Source: an uncultured Clostridia bacterium
GTDB lineage: Bacteria > Bacillota > Clostridia > CAKSNL01 > HGM11501
Direction of reading: 5' to 3'
Length of the DNA: 64,000 bases
Assembly (NCBI GenBank): GCA_934476235.1
Contig: CAKSNL010000002.1
Location: 62,001 to 126,000 of the forward strand
The notes beneath the pieces were generated by a model. That model was not told the origin of the DNA. It did not search any database and saw nothing but the letters and a program-made list of their open reading frames with translations. A program made the position numbers and the translations under genes. Below are positions 57,635-64,000 of this stretch, piece after piece (position 1 is the first letter of the stretch; each line of letters begins with the position of its first letter).

Positions 57635-59587
57635 ATGTATAAAACCTATGTACCTGTTATGGCGAAAAAGTACACTGACAGAGAGAAAAAGGCACTCGCT
57701 AAAGAGCTTAAAAGAGCGAAGACCGACTTTGTCTTTGCCGCGTACAGAAGGACGATGGGAGAAAAATCCGCCGAGCTTTTAAATGAAGCTGAAGAGTGCG
57801 TTAACTTCCTCAAAAAAGAAGGCTTCAACGTCGGCATCTGGGTCGCGCCCACAATAGGATACGGGGGAGACGGGTCAAACTCAGAGAAGGCGCCGTATGA
57901 GAAAATAACCACTCTTGAAGGAAACAAGGTAAACGCCTACTGCCCGCTTGACGAGGGCTTTGCCGATGAGCTATCGGCGCAGTTTTCAAGGATTGCAAGG
58001 ATGGATATAACGCACATCCTGTTGGAGGATGACTTTACGATATCGGGCGGCAAGTTCTTTTTAAACACGCTTGCCTGCACCTGCCCGCGCCATATGAAGC
58101 TTTTATCGGAGCGCCTCGGCAAAAGCGTTACAAAAGAAGAATTAAAAGATATGCTTTTAACCGGGGAGCGCAACGAGGTGAGAAGCGCGTTCTGCGACAT
58201 AATGGGCGACACGCTCCGCTCTATAGCGCATAAAATCGAAAAAGCGGTTCACTCGGTTTCGCCCGATATAATGATAGGGACGAGCGCAAACTCCGCGTTC
58301 TACCACATCGAAGGCGCGTCATTTTTCGAGCTCACAAAAATCCTTGCGGGAAAGAACCGCCCGTTTTGCCGCATTACCGGCGCTCCGTACTGGAAGAACG
58401 GTCCGAGCCTTAACTCGACTATAGAGACGGCAAGGTGGCAGTCTGAGTGCGCGAAGGAGGACGGGATCGACGTCATGACTGAGGGTGATACGTATCCCAG
58501 ACCGCGGTTTTTGGTTTCCGCGTCCGAGCTTGAAATGTACGATATGGCGCTCCGCGCGGACGGAAATTCAAATGCAATATTAAAATACATGATAGACTAT
58601 AACTCGCGCGCCGACTACGAAACGGGCTATGTTGACCGCCACGTGAAAAACCTTGCGCACTATGCCGAGATAGAAAAAAGATTTTCCGACCTTGAAGCAA
58701 AGGGACTTTACGTGTTTGAAAAACCGCACACGATCAAGGACATGGATTTTTCGGATGTGTTCGGCTTTACGGAATTTACCTCGCACGGCGTGCTTCCGCT
58801 TATGTCAAGCTGGCTCGTGACGGACAATTCCGTTACGACAAGCTATGAAAAAACGGACGGGGCGGTGCTTTCATGGGGCACGAGCGCGCAGTTTTTGACC
58901 GAAGAGGAACTTTCAAACGGCGTTATTTTGGACGCGGTTTCGGCAAAGATACTCTCAGAGCGCGGAATCGACGTCGGCTTTGAAAAAATGGAAAGTGCAA
59001 AAAAGCCGGACGGAGAATATTTCTTTGACGATGAGGATCAGACGATCGTGCTGACGCCGACGGACAGGGGCTTTTTTCGCTTTAAGCTGAAAGAGGGCGC
59101 AAATGTAGGCAGTATGTTCTACTGTTCGGAGGCGATTCTCGGCGTGGCGAAGGGATATTCTGAGCGGACTGACGAATTTCCCGCGTGCTATACATATGAA
59201 AATAAGGACGGTCAGCGCTTCATGGTCTACACCTTTTCGCCGACCTTTGTTAAAACGAAAAGCGAATGGCACATGGGACTTTTCAGAAATTACTACAGAC
59301 AAAAGCAACTCATTGGCGGATATAAATGGCTTTCGGGAAAGGAGCTTCCCGCAGCCGCATTAAATTGCCCGGGTCTTTATATGATTGCGAAGGGCAATGA
59401 TAATAAGCTCTCGCTCGGGCTTTTCAACATTTCACCGGACGAGGTCGGAAAGCCCCGGATTTTGCTCGGCGAAAGCTTTGACAGTGCGGACTTTTATAAT
59501 GCGAAAGGCACGCTCGACGGAAAAACCGTCACGCTTAAATCTCCTTTGCCGCCGTACGGCTTTGCCCTGGTAACGCTTGAAAAATAA
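57635..59587 (+). CDS. Uncharacterised TIM-barrel, glycoside-hydrolase-like protein
   Basis: A 650-residue protein with no signal peptide. The first 350 residues look like a (beta/alpha)8 barrel. It has MAKKYTDREKKALAKELKRAKTDFVFAAYRR, VGIWVAPTIGYGG, HILLEDDFTISGG and IDVMTEGDTYPRPRF. The Glu residues of HILLEDDF and VMTEGDT sit where acid/base and nucleophile lie in clan GH-A enzymes. A flavodoxin-like middle domain (about 400-500, GVILDAVSAKILSERGIDVG) and a beta-rich end follow, as in GH42-like beta-galactosidases. No substrate or exact family is recognised. It would act on a sugar taken into the cell. The ATG at 57635 follows GGAGGG. Confidence 0.7.
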   Translation: MYKTYVPVMAKKYTDREKKALAKELKRAKTDFVFAAYRRTMGEKSAELLNEAEECVNFLKKEGFNVGIWVAPTIGYGGDGSNSEKAPYEKITTLEGNKVNAYCPLDEGFADELSAQFSRIARMDITHILLEDDFTISGGKFFLNTLACTCPRHMKLLSERLGKSVTKEELKDMLLTGERNEVRSAFCDIMGDTLRSIAHKIEKAVHSVSPDIMIGTSANSAFYHIEGASFFELTKILAGKNRPFCRITGAPYWKNGPSLNSTIETARWQSECAKEDGIDVMTEGDTYPRPRFLVSASELEMYDMALRADGNSNAILKYMIDYNSRADYETGYVDRHVKNLAHYAEIEKRFSDLEAKGLYVFEKPHTIKDMDFSDVFGFTEFTSHGVLPLMSSWLVTDNSVTTSYEKTDGAVLSWGTSAQFLTEEELSNGVILDAVSAKILSERGIDVGFEKMESAKKPDGEYFFDDEDQTIVLTPTDRGFFRFKLKEGANVGSMFYCSEAILGVAKGYSERTDEFPACYTYENKDGQRFMVYTFSPTFVKTKSEWHMGLFRNYYRQKQLIGGYKWLSGKELPAAALNCPGLYMIAKGNDNKLSLGLFNISPDEVGKPRILLGESFDSADFYNAKGTLDGKTVTLKSPLPPYGFALVTLEK

Positions 59588-59589
59588 TA

Positions 59590-59621
59590 AAAACACCTGT
59601 GATTATATCACAGGTGTTTTT
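59590..59621. terminator. Bidirectional terminator
   Basis: AAAACACCTGTGA-TTATA-TCACAGGTGTTTT between the TIM-barrel gene and the convergent AEC transporter. Confidence 0.85.
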
Positions 59622-59631
59622 GCGATCTGAT

Positions 59632-60576
59632 TTAGCAGAGCACCGTCAAAAGCGCATACATAACGGGAATCGTTATAATGCATAATGTGTGCGAAATCAT
59701 CGCCATGGACGCACCGGTGGAGGTGTCCCCGCCGTACGCCGCCGGAAACACAACGGTGTTTAAGCCGAGGGGCGTTCCATATGCGAAAAGAGTTAAAAAG
59801 AGCGTGTTTTTATCCGCACCGAGAAGCTTAAGGAGTATTATAAAGGCAGAGGGAAGAACGATGAGCCTTAAAAATGTAGCTATGTACACCTTTTTATTCC
59901 TTAAAAGTCTGCCTATGTCATAGCTTCCGATGACGAAGCCCGTGAGTACCATGGCAAGAGGTCCCATACAGGATGAAAGACTGCTTATGGTCTGACGGAT
60001 AAATGAGGGAACGCTTTCGGCTGCTCCGCTTAGTCCCAAAGCCGCGCCTATTAAAATAGAAATAAAAATCGGATTTAAGAGATTTTTAAGCGGGTTCTGA
60101 GTTTTTTCGCCCTTGGGAATAAGAATGATAACGCCCCATGTGTAGACCGCCACATTGAGTGGGAGTATATAGAGCATATAATTATAAAGCATCGAATCGC
60201 CCATTATAGCGGGAACGATGGCGTTGCCCATAAACGAAAAGTTTCCGAAGGCGAGCGCGTATTTATAAATATTCCTTTTGTAGCTGTCGCCGCCGGAAAA
60301 GACCTTTGAGAGCGGAAGGGCAACGGCGAGCGCAATTACAAGCGCCGCAAGGCAGTATAATATGAGCTTATACTGCTCGGTCACCGAGCTGACCGTGCAA
60401 TATTTCATGAACGTATTGATTATGAGCGCCGGAACAAAAAAGTAGTTTTCAAGCTTTGAGAGTACTGTCGCCGTATTATCGGGCGCAAGCTTTAGCTTGT
60501 TTGACAGAAAACCGACTATCATACACAAAAACATAACGAGCATCGGCGACAGTGTCGCCTTAAAAGTTTCAAACAA
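59632..60576 (-). CDS. AEC family transporter (auxin efflux carrier-like permease)
   Basis: A 314-residue membrane protein with about ten membrane segments in two five-segment halves, the AEC layout. The first half has PMLVMFLCMIVGFLSNKLKL and a later FGNFSFMGNAIVPAIMGD. The second has NPIFISILIGAALGL, LAMVLTGFVIGSYD and FAYGTPLGLNTVVFPAAYGGD. Such permeases move malate or similar organic acids in bacteria. The likely start is TTG with a weak site (GACGGTG). It sits 15 bases after ispE and may be read with it. Confidence 0.88.
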   Translation of the reverse strand: MFETFKATLSPMLVMFLCMIVGFLSNKLKLAPDNTATVLSKLENYFFVPALIINTFMKYCTVSSVTEQYKLILYCLAALVIALAVALPLSKVFSGGDSYKRNIYKYALAFGNFSFMGNAIVPAIMGDSMLYNYMLYILPLNVAVYTWGVIILIPKGEKTQNPLKNLLNPIFISILIGAALGLSGAAESVPSFIRQTISSLSSCMGPLAMVLTGFVIGSYDIGRLLRNKKVYIATFLRLIVLPSAFIILLKLLGADKNTLFLTLFAYGTPLGLNTVVFPAAYGGDTSTGASMAMISHTLCIITIPVMYALLTVLC

Positions 60577-60591
60577 TTATTACACCGTCTT

Positions 60592-61443
60592 TCATATAAG
60601 TCTTGTTAAAAAGGCAGAAAGCCCCGACGCTTTAATCTGGTCCTTGGCAATGTGTGCTTTTTTCATGGAATCGAAAAGTCCGAAAACGCACGAGCCCGAG
60701 CCGCTCATGCATGCCGCCGCTGCGCCGCTTTCGCAAAGGATTCCGGGCAAAAGCGAAATCTCCGGTCTTAACTTTTCAGCCGCAAGATCAAACGCATTGT
60801 AAAGGTTTTTGCAAACGGCGGAAAAGTCATTGTTTTGCACCGCAGAAATCATGTTTTTAATGCCGGGAGACGGGTGCTTTCCGACCGAGTCGAAAAGAGA
60901 ATACATCTCCTTGGTATTTAATGAAAACGCGGGCTTTATTATAACCGCAAAAACGCCGGATAGCGGCGGGAGCGAAGTTATTTCATCTCCTATGCCGGAG
61001 CAGAGCGCGGCGCCCTTTTTTATGCAGAACGGCACGTCCGCCCCGAGCCTTGAGGCAAGAGTCATAAGCTCGGTTTCCGAATAAGGCTTTCCCGAAAGGT
61101 AATTTAGCGCCTCTAAAACCGCCGCACCGTCCGTGCTGGACCCGCCGAGCCCGCCGCCGACGGGAATCCTTTTCTTTATGTCAATGCGGACGCCGTTTTT
61201 CTTTCCGGTCTCCGATAAAAAAAGCGCCGCCGCTTTATAGGCGATGTTTTTTTCATCGGTCGGAATATACGGCTTGTCGCACGTTAAAACGATTTTTCCC
61301 GTATCGTTCAGACGGACATTGACACTGTCTCGCAGGTCTACCGAGTGCATAACGGTTTCTATACTGTGATAACCGTCCTCCCTGATTCCCGTGATGTCAA
61401 GGCAAAGGTTCAGTTTTGCGTTTGCTGATACGGTAATGTCCAA
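60592..61443 (-). CDS. ispE: 4-diphosphocytidyl-2-C-methyl-D-erythritol kinase
   Basis: A 283-residue GHMP kinase of the MEP isoprenoid pathway. It has the substrate motif SANAKLNLCLDITGIREDGYHSIETVM, the ATP loop IPVGGGLGGSSTDGAAVL near residue 90, and ACMSGSGSCVFGLF near 255. The TTG at 61443 with AAGGGGGG upstream gives the usual family length; the longer in-frame start lies upstream of it. Confidence 0.95.
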   Translation of the reverse strand: MDITVSANAKLNLCLDITGIREDGYHSIETVMHSVDLRDSVNVRLNDTGKIVLTCDKPYIPTDEKNIAYKAAALFLSETGKKNGVRIDIKKRIPVGGGLGGSSTDGAAVLEALNYLSGKPYSETELMTLASRLGADVPFCIKKGAALCSGIGDEITSLPPLSGVFAVIIKPAFSLNTKEMYSLFDSVGKHPSPGIKNMISAVQNNDFSAVCKNLYNAFDLAAEKLRPEISLLPGILCESGAAAACMSGSGSCVFGLFDSMKKAHIAKDQIKASGLSAFLTRLI

Positions 61444-61518
61444 AAAAAGTCCCCCCTTCAGCCGTCCCGTAATAATAAAGTAACGTCTTAAAAGCATCTT
61501 TTTTGCGAATTACTGCGT

Positions 61519-61556
61519 TAAAAAGTACCGGGACCTTAAGGCTCGGTACTTTTTTG
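61519..61556. terminator. Bidirectional terminator
   Basis: AAAAAGTACCG and CGGTACTTTTTT arms around a CCTTAAGG core lie between spoIVA and ispE on the minus strand. Confidence 0.78.
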
Positions 61557-61627
61557 TAAAACCATTACTTTCTTATCGCGAACCGGCTCACGCTAATATA
61601 TTAGCATAAGAGGGGACTTTTGTCAAA

Positions 61628-63103
61628 TTAAAGTATGATGCATATAAGACCGCCGGAGCCCTCGTTGATGATACGTTCAAGGGTCGTGCGGAGCTTTTCG
61701 CGCGCATCGTCCGGCATTCTGGAAAGCTTGTTGTTAAGCTCTTCGTTAACAAGCTCGTGAAGCGATTTTCCGAAGAGGTTTGATTCCCAGAGCTTTTTGG
61801 GATCGGACTCGAACTCCTCCAAAAGATAGTGCACAAGCTCCTCCGATTCGCGCTCCGTGCCGACAATGGGGGCAACCTCTGTCTGAATGTCCGCGCGCAT
61901 CATATGTATCGACGGAGCGCTGGCAGAGAGGCGGACGCCGTATCTACCGCCCTGGCGGATGATCTCGGGTTCCTCCAATGTAAGCTCGTCAATACCGGGG
62001 TTCACTATTCCGTATCCGGTCTCGCGAACCTGATGAAGCGCGTATTTAATGCGGCTGTACTCCTTTTCGGTCTGAGAAAGACGCATTAAAAGGCGCATCA
62101 GTTTTTCGTCACTGTCGACCTCAAAGCCTGTCGTTTCCTTTATTATATTATAGAAAAGATCTTCTTTAACGTTTATGCCGGCGGTGACGTTTCCGGTGCC
62201 GAGGTCAACATTTTCGACCGCGGCTCCCGAGATATAGTCCTCCGACAAAAATGCGTCCGTCAGATAATGTATCTGGCTTATGCGGTTGATTTTGTAAACC
62301 GTTTCGCGAATCTTTGAATACACTCTGTTTTTGAGCTCGTGCTCGGGGGAGAGCGCCTCGATCCAGCCGGGAATGTTTATTCCGATCTCGGTAACGGGGA
62401 ACTCATAGAGCACCGATTCAAGAATCGACGAAATGTCGGACTCGGTAAGGTTAGCGCAGTCAACGCGCTTTACGCTGACATCGTATTTCTCCGAGATATC
62501 CTTTGCCGCGCTCTTTGCCGCGTCGCCTTCGGGGTCTTTTGAATTTAAAAGAACCAAGAAAGGCTTTCCGATCGCCTGAAGCTCCGAAATGACTCTGCCC
62601 TCGGCGTCGGTGTAGTCGCTTCTCGGGATATCGGTGATACTTCCGTCGGTCGTTATAACAAGCCCTATTGTGGAGTGCTCGTTGATGACCTTTTTCGTGC
62701 CCGCTTCGGCAGCCGCCTCAAACGGCATCGCCTCGTCGGACCAGGGGGTCTTGACCATGCGCGGCGCGTCATCCTCGAACTGACCTATTGCACCGGGAAC
62801 AATGTAGCCGACGCAGTCGATAAGCCGTACATTTAAAAACGACTTGTTCGAGTCGAAGGAAATTTTCACGGCTTCGTTCGGAATGAATTTCGGCTCCGTC
62901 GTCATTATCGTCCTGCCTGAGGCGCTTTGCGGCATTTCGTCCGCCGCGCGCTCGCGCTTATAGGGATTGTCGATTCTGGGGAGCACAAAATATTCCATGA
63001 ATTTTTTTATAAATGTGGATTTGCCGGTTCTGACCGGTCCCACCACTCCTAAGTAGATATCGCCGTCTGTTCTTCTGGCAATATCGGAATAAATGTTTTC
63101 CAT
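61628..63103 (-). CDS. spoIVA: Stage IV sporulation protein A (spore coat ATPase)
   Basis: A 491-residue SpoIVA. The N-terminal TRAFAC-like ATPase has Walker A GPVRTGKST near residue 22 and YSDIARRTDGDIYLGVV. It further has IDCVGYIVPGA, TTDGSITDIPRSDY and a switch region that is ATP- rather than GTP-type. The C-terminal domain anchors it to the forespore surface, where ATP-driven polymers build the basement layer of the coat. The ATG at 63103 has GGAGG upstream. A marker of sporulation. Confidence 0.96.
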   Translation of the reverse strand: MENIYSDIARRTDGDIYLGVVGPVRTGKSTFIKKFMEYFVLPRIDNPYKRERAADEMPQSASGRTIMTTEPKFIPNEAVKISFDSNKSFLNVRLIDCVGYIVPGAIGQFEDDAPRMVKTPWSDEAMPFEAAAEAGTKKVINEHSTIGLVITTDGSITDIPRSDYTDAEGRVISELQAIGKPFLVLLNSKDPEGDAAKSAAKDISEKYDVSVKRVDCANLTESDISSILESVLYEFPVTEIGINIPGWIEALSPEHELKNRVYSKIRETVYKINRISQIHYLTDAFLSEDYISGAAVENVDLGTGNVTAGINVKEDLFYNIIKETTGFEVDSDEKLMRLLMRLSQTEKEYSRIKYALHQVRETGYGIVNPGIDELTLEEPEIIRQGGRYGVRLSASAPSIHMMRADIQTEVAPIVGTERESEELVHYLLEEFESDPKKLWESNLFGKSLHELVNEELNNKLSRMPDDAREKLRTTLERIINEGSGGLICIIL

Positions 63104-63136
63104 AAAAATTCCTCCATCTAAGTGTAGTTTGTACAT

Positions 63137-63164
63137 ATGTATGACGCAGAAGAAAGTTTTATGA
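63137..63164 (-). promoter_or_regulatory. Sigma-E-type promoter of spoIVA
   Basis: On the minus strand, TCATAAA (complement of 63158-63164), a 14-base spacer and CATACAT (complement of 63137-63143). This fits the sigma-E consensus closely, as expected for a mother-cell gene. Confidence 0.65.
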
Positions 63165-63222
63165 TAATTTTATTAAAAAACACAAAAGCTTCAAATAAAT
63201 TGCGTCGGATGTTAATTTTTTG

Positions 63223-63251
63223 TTGACAAATATTGAACAACATGGTATTAT
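63223..63251 (+). promoter_or_regulatory. Sigma-A promoter of the branched-chain binding protein
   Basis: TTGACA at 63223-63228, a 17-base spacer and TATTAT at 63246-63251. Confidence 0.8.
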
Positions 63252-63257
63252 ATCTGT

Positions 63258-63362
63258 ATGTGAAACTGCTACATTAGTCCGCCGTAGGCGGTCAAAATGC
63301 CGCAGTTTGGCAAAAAGACGGTAAAGCCGTCTTGAAAACATATTATATTGGAGGTTATAGGA
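63258..63362 (+). other. Structured 5' leader of the binding-protein gene
   Basis: The leader of about 105 bases holds CCGCC-GTA-GGCGG, enclosed by ACTGC and GCAGT, and a separate AAGACGG-TAAAG-CCGTCTT hairpin. There is no T run, so it is not a plain terminator. No known riboswitch was recognised. Confidence 0.5.
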
Positions 63363-64000
63363 ATGAAAAAAGCATTAGCACTGCTTCTTGCCTGCCTCAT
63401 GGTATGCATGGCGTTTACGGCATGCACAGGCGGAAATGAAGCAAACACGGACGGAAACAAGACTGTTTATATCGGCGTTTATGAGCCTCAGTCGGGCGAT
63501 AACGGCGCCGGCGGTAAGCAGGAGATCCTCGGTATGCAGTATGCAAATTCTCTTTATCCCACCGTTGAGATCGGCGGAGAGACATATAATGTAGAACTTG
63601 TATACGCAGACAACGAGTCTTCTACCGATAAGGCGGTATCTGCCGCATCGACACTCGTATCAAAGGGTGTATCTGTTGTTTTGGGTTCTTACGGTTCGAG
63701 CGTTGCGATCGCAGCGGGCGATACGTTCAAGGCAGCTAACATCCCGGCAATCGGCGTTACCTGCACAAACCCCCAGGTTACGGAGGGCAATGACTGCTAC
63801 TTCAGAATCTGCTTCCTTGATCCCTTCCAGGGCACGGTTTTGGCTAACTATGCCGCAGACGAGCTTAAGGCTAAGACGGCTTACTGCTTAGGTCAGCTCG
63901 GAAACGACTATGACCAGGGTCTTATCAACTACTTTAAGGAAGCTGCTGAAAAGCTCGGCGTTAAGGTTATCGCCGAGAACTTCCCCGAGAATAACTCGGA
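63363..64000 (+). CDS. Branched-chain amino acid ABC binding lipoprotein (partial, LivJ-like)
   Basis: The first 212 residues of a Peripla_BP_6 family protein, running off the right edge. The signal peptide ends in the lipobox FTAC, followed by a linker and VYIGVYEPQSGDNGAGGKQEILGMQYANS. VSKGVSVVLGSYGSSVAIAAGD and IPAIGVTCTNPQVTEG are typical type I binding-protein segments. It should bind Leu/Ile/Val or a related amide outside the membrane; livHMGF genes probably follow. Codon use suggests high expression. Confidence 0.93.
   Translation, partial: MKKALALLLACLMVCMAFTACTGGNEANTDGNKTVYIGVYEPQSGDNGAGGKQEILGMQYANSLYPTVEIGGETYNVELVYADNESSTDKAVSAASTLVSKGVSVVLGSYGSSVAIAAGDTFKAANIPAIGVTCTNPQVTEGNDCYFRICFLDPFQGTVLANYAADELKAKTAYCLGQLGNDYDQGLINYFKEAAEKLGVKVIAENFPENNS

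Overview
The window looks like the chromosome of an anaerobic, spore-forming member of the Clostridia. By eye it is about 50% GC, and gene content and codon use suggest an uncultured gut Oscillospirales/Ruminococcaceae-type organism. The evidence for sporulation is the dipicolinate synthase pair (dpaA/dpaB) and spoIVA, which has a good sigma-E-type promoter. Phosphotransacetylase plus acetate kinase point to acetate-producing fermentation. HPr kinase, a ROK glucokinase and a PEP-domain pyruvate kinase are typical Gram-positive sugar-control and glycolytic genes. No rRNA, tRNA, CRISPR array, prophage or insertion sequence was recognised. The window opens just after the end of one gene and closes inside another.

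Layout. 0-4.4 kb: a HIT protein, an acyl-CoA-ligase-like enzyme, a DUF1836 regulator, and a divergent lexA/yneA SOS pair with several LexA boxes between them. 4.4-9.4 kb (minus): a division/wall operon with a PucR/CdaR regulator, ftsE, ftsX, a coiled-coil M23 peptidase and an S41 protease. 9.5-15.3 kb: a small Se/S-carrier-like protein with a cysteine desulfurase, then (minus) vanW, a gyrB/parE-like subunit and a HAD phosphatase. 15.6-18.0 kb: a polar amino acid ABC transporter whose binding protein appears circularly permuted. 18.1-20.1 kb: two G3E/CobW-type GTPases, one with a His-rich metal-binding tract. 20.4-26.9 kb: tmcAL, pta-ackA, dpaA-dpaB, guaB. 27.3-40.7 kb (all plus): hisS-aspS, a four-gene ABC/GldG/DUF4340 cluster, a DUF512 radical-SAM protein, der-plsY-gpsA, a nucleotidyltransferase and a sugar-phosphate isomerase. 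40.7-41.6 kb: a structured RNA candidate (6S-like) and two small proteins. 41.7-43.1 kb: a MATE transporter (minus). 43.1-43.6 kb: an intergenic cluster of DnaA-box-like sites. 43.6-53.7 kb: hprK, glucokinase, murB, rapZ, whiA, dnaE, a small protein and pyk. 53.8-55.5 kb: an IscU/NifU-like scaffold with a GGGtGRT protein, a conserved pair of unknown function. 55.7-64 kb: htpG, an uncharacterised TIM-barrel/glycosidase-like protein, an AEC transporter, ispE, spoIVA and the start of a branched-chain amino acid binding lipoprotein.

How the genes work together. Most of the window is core growth machinery: wall (murB, FtsEX-M23), phospholipid (plsY, gpsA), translation (hisS, aspS, der, tmcAL), replication (dnaE, topoisomerase) and central carbon (pta, ackA, glk, pyk, hprK). 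The least explained and most interesting items are the permuted binding protein, the scaffold/GGGtGRT pair with an operator-like palindrome in its promoter, the structured RNA at 40.8 kb, the DnaA-box cluster at 43.3 kb and the paired CobW GTPases. The binding proteins and the scaffold/GGGtGRT pair appear to use a codon set different from their neighbours (more GCT, GGT, GTT), as expected for highly expressed genes. All functional names come from motif and family recognition by eye; no database search was run.
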